DNA from: Rubrivivax sp.
GTDB lineage: Bacteria > Pseudomonadota > Gammaproteobacteria > Burkholderiales > Burkholderiaceae_C
Direction: 5' to 3'
DNA length: 64,000 nt
NCBI GenBank assembly: GCA_019635285.1
Contig: JAHBZS010000007.1
Coordinates: 62,001-126,000, forward strand
A program made the translations under genes and the position numbers. How positions within the stretch are numbered: position 1 is the stretch's first letter; the number at the start of each line of letters is the position of its first letter. Below, piece after piece: positions 11,564 through 18,926 of the stretch. Under the pieces are notes generated by a model. The model was not told the DNA's origin. It searched no databases and worked only from the letters and a program-made list of their open reading frames with translations.

Positions 11564-12718
11564 CTACTTCTCGATGACGTACTTGCCGTCCTTGGTGACG
11601 CTGACGATGGCCGCCTGCTTGGCGTCGTAGCCGGCGGGCTTGCCGTCCTTGCCGCTCACCTGGCGGAACTGGAACGGGCCGGTCGCGCCGTTGTGCGACA
11701 CACTGGGCAGCGCGTCGCGCAGCGCCTTGCGGTCGGCGTCGAGGTTGCCGCTCAGCTTGAGCTTCTGCAGCGCCTTGGCGACGATGTTCATCGCGTCGTA
11801 GGCCTGGGCGCTGAACTGGTCGGGCGCCGCCTTGTACTTCTGCGTGTAGGCGACGACGAAGTGCTGGTTCTGCGGCGTCTGGCTGCCCAGGGCCCACGGG
11901 CTGCCCACCCACAGGTTGTCGCTGGCGCCCTTGGCCAGGTCGAACACCTTCACCGAGTTCATGCCGTTGCCGCCGATGAAGGGCTGGGTGATGCCCAGCT
12001 GGCGCGCCTGCACCATGATCGGCGCGCCTTCGGCGATCAGCGCCGACAGCACGATGGCGTCGGGGTTGCTGGCCTTGATCTTGGTGAGCTGGGCCTTGAA
12101 GTCGACGTCGCCCTTGGCGAAGGTCTCGGTGGTGGTGACGGGGATCTTCAGGTCGTCCAGCGCCTTCTTGAAGGCGTCGTAGCCGCTCTTGGTGAACACG
12201 TCGTCGTTGCCGTACAGCACCGCCACCTTCTTCACGCCGGCATGCTTGGCCGCCACGCGCAGCGTCTCCGGCAGCACGTCGGCTTCGGTCACCGAGTTGC
12301 GGAACACATAGTCGCCGATGGTGGTGATGCCGTCGGCGGTGTTGGAGGTGCCGAACACCACCACCTTGGCCGCCTGGGCGATCGGGTCGGCGGCCTGCGC
12401 CGAGTTGGACAGCGTCGGGCCGAAGACCATCAGCACCCGGTCCTGGAAGATGAGCTTCTTGAAGACGTCGATGGCCTGCTCTTTCTTGCCGGCTTCGTCC
12501 TCGACCTGCAGCACCAGCTTGTTGCCGTTGACGCCGCCCGCGGCGTTGATCTCGGCCACGGCCAGATCGAAGCCGTTCTTGATGGACTGGCCGTACTGGC
12601 CCGCCGGGCCGGACAGCGCTTCGGCGGCGCCGAGCTTGATGTCGGCCGCTTGGGCGGCGATGCCGAAGGCGGCCAGGGCCGCGGCCAGGGCGCTACGGCG
12701 GAGCAGATGGGAAGTCAT
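11564..12718 (-). CDS. Periplasmic substrate-binding protein, branched-chain amino acid type
   Basis: Secreted receptor of the HAAT importer, 384 residues. A Sec signal peptide (LLRRSALAAALAAFGIAAQA) occupies about residues 4-24 with cleavage after AQA. The mature part begins IKLGAAEALSGPAGQYG, the usual two-lobe peripla_BP_6 start, and contains EDEAGKKEQA and the hinge region. The ATG is preceded by GGAGAG at a good distance. It is the first gene of the operon; a GTTTTCCC-containing AT-rich patch about 60-75 bp upstream probably holds the promoter. The ligand cannot be deduced from sequence alone. Confidence 0.9.
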   Translation of the reverse strand: MTSHLLRRSALAAALAAFGIAAQAADIKLGAAEALSGPAGQYGQSIKNGFDLAVAEINAAGGVNGNKLVLQVEDEAGKKEQAIDVFKKLIFQDRVLMVFGPTLSNSAQAADPIAQAAKVVVFGTSNTADGITTIGDYVFRNSVTEADVLPETLRVAAKHAGVKKVAVLYGNDDVFTKSGYDAFKKALDDLKIPVTTTETFAKGDVDFKAQLTKIKASNPDAIVLSALIAEGAPIMVQARQLGITQPFIGGNGMNSVKVFDLAKGASDNLWVGSPWALGSQTPQNQHFVVAYTQKYKAAPDQFSAQAYDAMNIVAKALQKLKLSGNLDADRKALRDALPSVSHNGATGPFQFRQVSGKDGKPAGYDAKQAAIVSVTKDGKYVIEK

Positions 12719-12890
12719 GCGGCACTCTCCAGGGAAGGCTGCGGTCGTGGTGGCGACGCAGCAGTTGTCAAAGGGAAAACCCCGAATTTTAGTCGAGCGT
12801 GCGACCGCGGCCTGCAGGGCCGGGTCGTTCACCGCGACGGCCGGGGCCGAAGGCGACGGGCAGGGCGGCAGTGTGCCCGGGGGGCGCTGG

Positions 12891-12999
12891 CCTTGACCAG
12901 CGCAGGGTCAGCCTTGCCTGGCCCGTGCAGGGTCAGCCTTGCCCTCTGACCCGTGCAGGGTCAGCCTTGCCCTCTGACCCGTGCAGGGTCAGCCTTGCC
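12891..12999. repeat. 28-bp tandem repeat array with a hairpin in each unit
   Basis: Four units: a degenerate 25-bp one (12897-12921), two identical 28-bp copies (12922-12949 and 12950-12977) and a partial fourth (12978-12999). Each junction forms a dyad CTGACCC-GTGCA-GGGTCAG with a 7-bp stem (12946-12964 and 12974-12992 are perfect). The array lies downstream of the DUF1415 gene and reaches into it: the stop codon sits in one hairpin and the last 12 or so codons are repeat sequence. It is not a CRISPR array because no spacers separate the units. Confidence 0.9.
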
Positions 13000-13536
13000 A
13001 ATAAGCCCGCAGCGCGGCCAGCCGGCGGGCCCCAGCGCGCGCAGCCGGCGCTGGTTGGCTTCGTAGATCGACGCCGCCTCGGGGAAGGCGGCCACGGCGC
13101 GCTCGATGCTGGCCTCGCGCAGCAGGTGCAAGGTGGGGTAGGGCGAGCGGTTGGTGGCGTTTTCGATGTCGTCGGCGCGGGTGCCGGCAAACTGGTACTG
13201 CGGGTGGAAGCTGGCGATCTGCAGCGTGCCCTCCAGCCCCATCTGCTGCAGCAGCGCGTCGGCTTCGCCCAGGAAGTCGTTGTAGTCCAGAAAGTCCTGC
13301 AGCACCCGCGGGTGCACCAGCAGCGTGGTCTCCACCTCGTCCATCGGCGTATCGCTCAGCAACTGCAGCTCGCTGCGCAGCGCGGCGAGCAACGCGTCGG
13401 TATCGGCGGCGTCGCTGCACACGTAGCGCAGCCCGCCCTTGGCCTGCACGGCCTTGGCGAAGGGGCACAGGTTCAGGCCGATCACCGCCCGCTCGACCCA
13501 GGCCCGCGTGGCGCGCAGCGCGGCGTCGGCATCCAT
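12961..13536 (-). CDS. DUF1415 family protein
   Basis: A 191-residue cytoplasmic protein of unknown function. Family features include a conserved Cys in IGLNLCPFAK, the segment TTLLVHPRVLQDFLDYNDFL and FHPQYQFAGT with NRSPYPTLHLLRE. Normal homology ends near RLRALGPAGW. The remaining tail of about 17 residues (RCGLIGKADPARVRGQG) is encoded by the 28-bp repeat array, so the native stop codon was probably overrun by repeat insertion or expansion. It starts 2 nt after the DUF924 stop, as the last gene of a tightly packed operon. The family call is firm; function is unknown. Confidence 0.88.
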   Translation of the reverse strand: MDADAALRATRAWVERAVIGLNLCPFAKAVQAKGGLRYVCSDAADTDALLAALRSELQLLSDTPMDEVETTLLVHPRVLQDFLDYNDFLGEADALLQQMGLEGTLQIASFHPQYQFAGTRADDIENATNRSPYPTLHLLREASIERAVAAFPEAASIYEANQRRLRALGPAGWPRCGLIGKADPARVRGQG

Positions 13537-13538
13537 CT

Positions 13539-14132
13539 TCAGAAGCCCGAGCCGGGCTGCTTGAGGAACTCGATCTCCTCGGGCGTCGACGGCCGCCCGA
13601 GCAGCGCGTTGCGGTGCGGAAAGCGGCCGAAGCGCGCGACGATGTCCAGATGCTTCTGCGCCCATTCCAGCAGCCCCTGCAGCGCCGGGTCGTCGCGGCC
13701 CAGCTGCGCAAAGAGGCGCACCGACGTCTGCTGGTCGGCCAGGTTTTCCGCATGCTCGAAGGGCAGGTAGGCAAACTGGCGCATCACCGTCGGCAGGGTG
13801 CGGTCCTGCCCGCTGTCGCACAGCGCGCGGGCCCCGGCCAGGGCCTGCGCATCGCCGGCGACCATGCGTGCGCTGTCGCGCAAGGTGTTGCGTGTGAACT
13901 GGTCGAGCACCACGATGCGCGCCAGCGCCCCCTGCGGCGTGGCCGCCCAGCCGTCCAGGCGGCCCTGCAGCGCGTCCTCGATCAAGGGGCCGAAGCGCGC
14001 GCGGATCGTCGCGTCGAAGGCCGGGTCCTTGCGGAACCATTCCGGCCGCGTCTGCAGATAGGTGGGCTCGCCGGGCCGGCCGAACCAGAAGTCCAGCACC
14101 TCGGCGATGCGCGGGTCGTCGTTGTCAGCCAT
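13539..14132 (-). CDS. DUF924 family protein
   Basis: A 197-residue all-helical protein of the DUF924 family, whose fold resembles TPR repeats. Key segments are VLDFWFGRPGEPTY near the start, the centre VLDQFTRNTLRD, FAYLPFEHAE and the C-terminal RFGRFPHRNALLGR. No catalytic function is established. Its ATG shares one base with the GNAT stop (TGATG), so translation is coupled. Confidence 0.9.
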   Translation of the reverse strand: MADNDDPRIAEVLDFWFGRPGEPTYLQTRPEWFRKDPAFDATIRARFGPLIEDALQGRLDGWAATPQGALARIVVLDQFTRNTLRDSARMVAGDAQALAGARALCDSGQDRTLPTVMRQFAYLPFEHAENLADQQTSVRLFAQLGRDDPALQGLLEWAQKHLDIVARFGRFPHRNALLGRPSTPEEIEFLKQPGSGF

Positions 14133-14413
14133 CAGTGCTCCAGCAGGTCCAGGGTGTCGGGGTGGCGGCGCATGTAGCTGCGCACGTAGCTGCACGACGG
14201 CCGCACGCGCAGGCCCTGCGCGCGTGCGTAGGCCAGTGCGGCCTGCACCAGCGCCGCGGCGATGCCGCGGCCTTCGGAGGCTGGCGGCACTTCGGTGTGC
14301 ACGAGGTTCATCACGTCGCCTTGCAAGCGGTAGGCGCATTCGGCGAGGCCGCCCTCGACGCGTGCCACGAAGGCGGACGCCGCAGCGTCGTGTTCGATGA
14401 CAGGCGCGCTCAT
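14132..14413 (-). CDS. Small GNAT-like N-acetyltransferase (YjdJ/PF14542 type)
   Basis: A 93-residue single-domain protein with a minimal GNAT core. The acetyl-CoA loop is in SEGRGIAAALVQAAL, followed by LRVRPSCSYVRSYMRRHPD, typical of the short Gcn5-related family. The start MSAPVIEHD overlaps the prolyl oligopeptidase stop by four bases (ATGA). A longer upstream frame of seven residues exists but would sit inside the oligopeptidase gene. The acetyl acceptor is unknown. Confidence 0.87.
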   Translation of the reverse strand: MSAPVIEHDAAASAFVARVEGGLAECAYRLQGDVMNLVHTEVPPASEGRGIAAALVQAALAYARAQGLRVRPSCSYVRSYMRRHPDTLDLLEH

Positions 14414-16467
14414 CGCGGCCCCAGCTGCTGCCACAGGAAGGCGAACTCCAGCGCCATCATGTCGGCGCGCTGGGCGTTGTCGGCCGCGCCGCCGTGGCCG
14501 CCTTCGATGTTCTCGTAGAGCAGCGCCTCATGGCCCAGCTCGCGCAGCCGCGCCGCCATCTTGCGGGCGTGACCGGGGTGCACCCGGTCGTCGCGCGTGC
14601 TGGTGGTGAACAGCACCGCCGGCAGCCGGGTGCCGGCGGGCGGCACGTTCTGGTAGGGGCTGTAACGGCGGATCCAGGCCCATTGTTCCGGTTGGTCGGG
14701 GTCGCCGTACTCGCCCATCCAGCTGGCACCGGCCAGCAGCTTGTGGAAGCGCCGCATGTCCAGCAGCGGCACCTGGCAGACCACGGCGCGGAACAGCTCC
14801 GGCCGTTGCAGCATCACCGCGCCGACCAGCAGGCCGCCGTTGCTGCCGCCCTTGATGGCCAGCCGCGCGGGTGTGGTGATGTTCGCGGCGACCAGGTCCT
14901 CGGCCACGGCGACGAAGTCGTCGTAGGCGGTCTGGCGCTTGTCCTTCAGCGCCGCCTGGTGCCAGCCGGGGCCGTACTCGCCGCCGCCGCGGATGTTGGC
15001 CACCACCTGCACGCCGCCGCGCGCATACCAGGCCACGCCGTAGCTGCCGGCGTACTGCGGCTGTAGCGGCACCTCGAAGCCGCCATAGCCGTAGAGCAGC
15101 GTCGGGTTGCGGCCGTCGGCCTGGGCGCCGGCGGGCCAGATCACGAAGTAGGGCACGCGCGTGCCGTCCTTCGACGTGGCGAAGCGCTGCTCCACGCGCA
15201 TGCCCTGGGCGTCGAAGAAGGCCGAGCGCGCCTTCAGCAGCTCGCGCGCATCGCTGCCGGCCGTGCCCAGCAGCAGCGAATCGGGGGTCAGGAAGTCGGT
15301 GTAACCCAGCAGGTAGCTCTGGCCCAGCGCATCGTCCTTGACCAGCGGGTCGTGCAGGCTCTGCGCCGACAGCGTGCCGGGGAAGGGCGCCTGCACCTCG
15401 CGCGCATGCCAGGCCGTGCCGTCGAAGCGGCGTTCCTCCAGCCGCCCGGCGACGTCGTCCAGCAGCTCCAGCAGCACCGTGGATTGCAGCAGCGCATAGC
15501 CGGCCAGCGAACGCGCCGGCGTGGGCGTGAACAAGGCCTGCCAGACCGGCCGGCCGGCGACGAAGGCGGCGGCGCCGCTGGCCAGCAGGGCGCCGCGCGG
15601 CCACGTGGTGCCGCCATCGTGCCAGTCGCTGCGCAGCGACAGCAGCACCTGGCCGTACCAGAAGCCCAGCTGCGCGTCGGCGGGCTTGGGCAGCGGCTGC
15701 AGCGCGTCGCCGACCAGCAGCGCGTCTTCGCTGCTGAAGAAGTCGGGCGCGCGGCGCAGCACGGTGCGCTCGAAGCCGGGCGTGGTGTCCACGCTGACGC
15801 TGACGGCGACATCGCTGGCCAGGCCTTCGAAGACCGTCACCGCCGCGGCCAGCGGCTGGCCGCGGCGCCAGCGCTTGATGATGCGCGGGTAGCCGGAATC
15901 GGTGAGCGAGCCGGTACCGAAGTCGGTGCCGACGAAGACCGTGTCGAGGTCCGCCCAGGCCACCTCGGACTTGGCCTCGGGCAGCGTGAAGCCGTCGTCG
16001 ACGAAGCGCTTGTCGACCAGGTCGAACTCGCGCACCACGTGCGCATCGGCGCCGCCGCGCGACAGGCTCAGCAGTGCGCGCCGGTACTGCGGCCCCAGGC
16101 ACTGCGCGCCGCCCCACACCCAGTTCTCGCCCTCGGCGGCGCCCAGCGCATCCAGGTCCAGCAGCAGTTCCCAGGCCGGCTGCGGCCGGCGGTATTCGTC
16201 CAGCGTGCAGCGCCGCCACAGGCCGCGCGGCTGGGCCGCGTCCTGCCAGAAGTTGTAGAGGTGGGCGCCGCGGCGCGTTACCGCAGGAATGCGGTCGTGT
16301 GCGTCGAGCACCGCGCGGATGCCGCTTCGCGTGCGCTCGAAGCCGGGCCAGGCTTCCAGGCGCTGGCGGGATTCGGCATTGCGCTCGCGCACCCAGGCCA
16401 GCGACTGCGCGCCCTGCACGTCCTCCAGCCACAGCCAGCGGTCGTTGTCGTCGTCGTGCGGGGTCAT
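14410..16467 (-). CDS. Prolyl oligopeptidase family serine peptidase (S9A)
   Basis: A 685-residue peptidase that cleaves short peptides, probably after proline. The N-terminal part (about residues 8-430) forms the beta-propeller, beginning DDDNDRWLWLEDVQG. The alpha/beta-hydrolase domain follows, with the nucleophile Ser542 in GGSNGGLLVG, the acid in TSTRDDRVHPGHA and His658 in EGGHGG. No signal peptide is apparent, so it is cytoplasmic. It overlaps YaeQ upstream and the GNAT gene downstream by four bases each. Confidence 0.93.
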   Translation of the reverse strand: MTPHDDDNDRWLWLEDVQGAQSLAWVRERNAESRQRLEAWPGFERTRSGIRAVLDAHDRIPAVTRRGAHLYNFWQDAAQPRGLWRRCTLDEYRRPQPAWELLLDLDALGAAEGENWVWGGAQCLGPQYRRALLSLSRGGADAHVVREFDLVDKRFVDDGFTLPEAKSEVAWADLDTVFVGTDFGTGSLTDSGYPRIIKRWRRGQPLAAAVTVFEGLASDVAVSVSVDTTPGFERTVLRRAPDFFSSEDALLVGDALQPLPKPADAQLGFWYGQVLLSLRSDWHDGGTTWPRGALLASGAAAFVAGRPVWQALFTPTPARSLAGYALLQSTVLLELLDDVAGRLEERRFDGTAWHAREVQAPFPGTLSAQSLHDPLVKDDALGQSYLLGYTDFLTPDSLLLGTAGSDARELLKARSAFFDAQGMRVEQRFATSKDGTRVPYFVIWPAGAQADGRNPTLLYGYGGFEVPLQPQYAGSYGVAWYARGGVQVVANIRGGGEYGPGWHQAALKDKRQTAYDDFVAVAEDLVAANITTPARLAIKGGSNGGLLVGAVMLQRPELFRAVVCQVPLLDMRRFHKLLAGASWMGEYGDPDQPEQWAWIRRYSPYQNVPPAGTRLPAVLFTTSTRDDRVHPGHARKMAARLRELGHEALLYENIEGGHGGAADNAQRADMMALEFAFLWQQLGPR

Positions 16468-17024
16468 CGGTCCGGTCCCATCAGCTTGTGCGGCCGCAGC
16501 TCCAGCGAGCGGTCATCGCTGCTCAGCCAGACGTGGCCATCCTGCACCGTCAGCTGCCATTGCATGCTGCGCGTGGCCAGCCGGGCCAGCGCCTGCGCCT
16601 GCTCGGCGGGGATCTGCCAGACCGTCAGGTTGCCCAGGCGCGTCAGCTTGTTGCGGATGCCCGCCCACCAGACGTCGGCGGCGCTGCCGTAGCAGTAGAT
16701 CACCACATGCTCGGCGCGCGCGCAGGCCTTGCTCAGGCGGCGCTCGTCGGGCTGGCCGACCTCGATCCCCTGCACCAGCTGGCCCGACAGGTCGTGCTGC
16801 CACAGGTCGGGCTCGTCGGCGTCCGACAGGCCGCGCGCGAACTGCAGCGCGCCGCGGTCGGTGTCCTTGGGCATGTTCAGCGCGAAGGCCAGCAGCCGCA
16901 CCAGCAGGCGCTCTTCGGTTTCGGACGGATGCAGCGCCAAGGTCAGCGCATGGTCGGCATACAGCGGCCGGTCCATGTCGGCGATCTGCAGCGTCGCCTT
17001 GTAGATCGTGGATTTGAGGGCCAT
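16464..17024 (-). CDS. yaeQ: YaeQ family protein
   Basis: A 186-residue protein of the YaeQ family, which has a PD-(D/E)XK nuclease-like fold but no established biochemical role. It begins MALKSTIYKATLQIADMDR, the standard family start, and contains EPDLWQHDLSGQ and WWAGIRNKL. It is first in the overlapping five-gene minus-strand operon. The upstream 53 bp are shared with the divergent SDR gene. Confidence 0.92.
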   Translation of the reverse strand: MALKSTIYKATLQIADMDRPLYADHALTLALHPSETEERLLVRLLAFALNMPKDTDRGALQFARGLSDADEPDLWQHDLSGQLVQGIEVGQPDERRLSKACARAEHVVIYCYGSAADVWWAGIRNKLTRLGNLTVWQIPAEQAQALARLATRSMQWQLTVQDGHVWLSSDDRSLELRPHKLMGPDR

Positions 17025-17077
17025 GGCGCGCTGGAGCAAAGGCGGCACTGTGCCACACTGCGCCGCGAGGAGCGCCC

Positions 17078-17983
17078 ATGAGCCAGAGACTGCAGCACAA
17101 GATCGCCTTCATCACCGGCGCCTGTTCGGGCATCGGCCTGGCCACCACCGAGCGCTTCATCGAAGAGGGCGCCCGCGTGCTGGCCGCGGACATCCAGGAC
17201 GACGCGGGCGCCGCGCTCGAAGCGCGCTTTGCCGGCCGGCTGAAGTACGCGCATTGCGACGTCGCCCAGCCGGCGCAGATCCAGGCGGCGATCGAGCGTG
17301 CCGTGGCCGAATTCGGCGGCCTGGACATCGTCTTCAACAACGCCGGGGCCGGCGGCCAGCGCGGCGGCATGGAGGAGATGACCGTCGAAGGCTGGGACGC
17401 GACGATGCACCTGCTGCTGCGCGCGGTGATGTGCGGCACGCTGTATGCGCTGCCGCACCTGAAGGCGCGCGGCGGCGGCGCCATCGTCAACACCTCGTCG
17501 GTGTCGGCGCTGGCCTCGGGCTTTGCGCCGGTGGCCTATTCCACCGCCAAGGCCGCGGTGCTGCACTTCAGCAAGGTGACCGCGGCCGACCTGGCGCGCC
17601 ACCGCATCCGCGTCAACGCGGTGGTGCCCGGCTTCATCGCCACGCCGATCTTCGGCGCTGGCTTCGGCATGGACCGCCAGGCCTCGCAGCAGCTGGCGGC
17701 CACGCTGGCCGAGCGCGGCGGCAGCCTGCAGCCGGCCGGCCGCACCGGCCGGCCCGAGGACATCGCCGAGGCGGTGCTCTACCTGGCCAGCGATGCCGCC
17801 GCCTTCATCACGGGCACGCACATCGTGGTCGACGGCGGCCTGACCATCGGCACGCGCGCGTCGTGGGACCCGGCCGCGCCGCGGCCGCTGCAGGAGGCGC
17901 TGGGCCTGACGCCGGAAGCGCTGCAGGCCCTGGCCCAGCAGCGCGCCGCTGCGCTCAATCCACCTTCGCCCCCGACGTCCTGA
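17078..17983 (+). CDS. SDR-family oxidoreductase
   Basis: A 301-residue short-chain dehydrogenase. The nucleotide motif TGACSGIG is at residues 13-20, Asp38 suggests NAD preference, NNAG is at 87-90, the catalytic Ser lies in NTSSVS and Tyr154-x3-Lys158 completes the triad. A C-terminal extension of about 45 residues after the usual DGG end (PLQEALGLTPEALQALAQ) makes it longer than the common 250. GAGGAG precedes the ATG. The 3' end overlaps the convergent Bug-type gene by 29 bp. The substrate is unknown. Confidence 0.87.
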   Translation: MSQRLQHKIAFITGACSGIGLATTERFIEEGARVLAADIQDDAGAALEARFAGRLKYAHCDVAQPAQIQAAIERAVAEFGGLDIVFNNAGAGGQRGGMEEMTVEGWDATMHLLLRAVMCGTLYALPHLKARGGGAIVNTSSVSALASGFAPVAYSTAKAAVLHFSKVTAADLARHRIRVNAVVPGFIATPIFGAGFGMDRQASQQLAATLAERGGSLQPAGRTGRPEDIAEAVLYLASDAAAFITGTHIVVDGGLTIGTRASWDPAAPRPLQEALGLTPEALQALAQQRAAALNPPSPPTS

Positions 17984-18926
17984 CGACCTCCTTCCACTTC
18001 AGCGTCTCGGCGGCGATGAAGTCGCCCAGCTGCTTGGGCGTGCCGCCCACCGGCGTGGCGCCCAGCTTGACGAAGCGCTCGATGACCTCGGGCTTCTTCA
18101 GGATGCGGTCGATCTCGGCGGAGAGCTTGTCGATGATCGGCTGCGGCGTGCCCGCCGGCGCGACCAGCACGAACCAGGCCTCGGCCGCATAACCCGGCAG
18201 CACGCTGGACACCGCCGGCACGCCAGGCAGCTGCGGCACCGGCTGCGGTGACGTGACGGCCAGCGCGACGATCTTGCCCGCCTGGATCAGCGGCAGCGCG
18301 GAAGGCATGTTGTCGATCGACATCTGCACCTGGCCGGCCATCAGGTCCTGCAGCATCGGGCCGCTGCCGCGGTAGGGAATGTGCGTGACGAAGACGCCGG
18401 CCTGGGTCTTGAACAGCTCGGTCGACAGGTGGCCGGTCGAGCCGTTGCCCGGCGTGCCGTAGGAGAAGCGGCCCGGCTGCGACTTCAGCAGCGCGATCAG
18501 CTGCTTCAAGTCCTTCACCGGCAGCTGCGGCGTGACCATCAGCACGTTCGGCACGCGCACCACGAAGGACACCGGCACCAGGTCCTTGGCGGTGTCGTAG
18601 GGCATCTTCGGGTACAGGAACTGGTTGATGGACTGCGTGCCCGGCGTGCCCATCAGGAAGGTGTAGCCGTCGGGCGCGGCCTTGGCCACTTCGGCGGCGC
18701 CGAGGTTGCCGCCGGCACCGGCCTTGTTCTCGACGAGGAAGGTCTGCTTGTAGGCCTGGCCCAGCTGTTCGGCGAGGATGCGCGCCGTCAGGTCGGTGGT
18801 ACCGCCGGCGGCAAAGGGCACGACGATGCGCACCGGCTTGCTGGGCCAGTCGGCTTGCGCCCAGCCGGCGCTGTGCAGGCCCGCGCCGAGCAGCGCGGCG
18901 AGCAGGGCGATGCGGCGGCGCATCAT
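17955..18926 (-). CDS. Tripartite tricarboxylate transporter (Bug/TctC) substrate-binding protein
   Basis: A 323-residue periplasmic binding protein of the Bug family, very expanded in Burkholderiales. A signal peptide covers about residues 1-27 (cleavage near GWAQA), then the mature start DWPSKPVRIVVPFAAGGTTD with the family's P-loop-like GG(T/S) region. GTPGNGSTGHL and HIPYRGSGPMLQDLMAGQV are diagnostic. No tctA/tctB membrane genes are nearby, as is usual for orphan Bug proteins. The start ATG overlaps the WS/DGAT stop (ATGA), an unusual pairing. Confidence 0.9.
   Translation of the reverse strand: MMRRRIALLAALLGAGLHSAGWAQADWPSKPVRIVVPFAAGGTTDLTARILAEQLGQAYKQTFLVENKAGAGGNLGAAEVAKAAPDGYTFLMGTPGTQSINQFLYPKMPYDTAKDLVPVSFVVRVPNVLMVTPQLPVKDLKQLIALLKSQPGRFSYGTPGNGSTGHLSTELFKTQAGVFVTHIPYRGSGPMLQDLMAGQVQMSIDNMPSALPLIQAGKIVALAVTSPQPVPQLPGVPAVSSVLPGYAAEAWFVLVAPAGTPQPIIDKLSAEIDRILKKPEVIERFVKLGATPVGGTPKQLGDFIAAETLKWKEVVRTSGAKVD

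Noticed and set aside
12891-12999. Possible CRISPR array
   Set aside because: Units are directly adjacent without spacers, the array has only about four units, and no cas gene is near.
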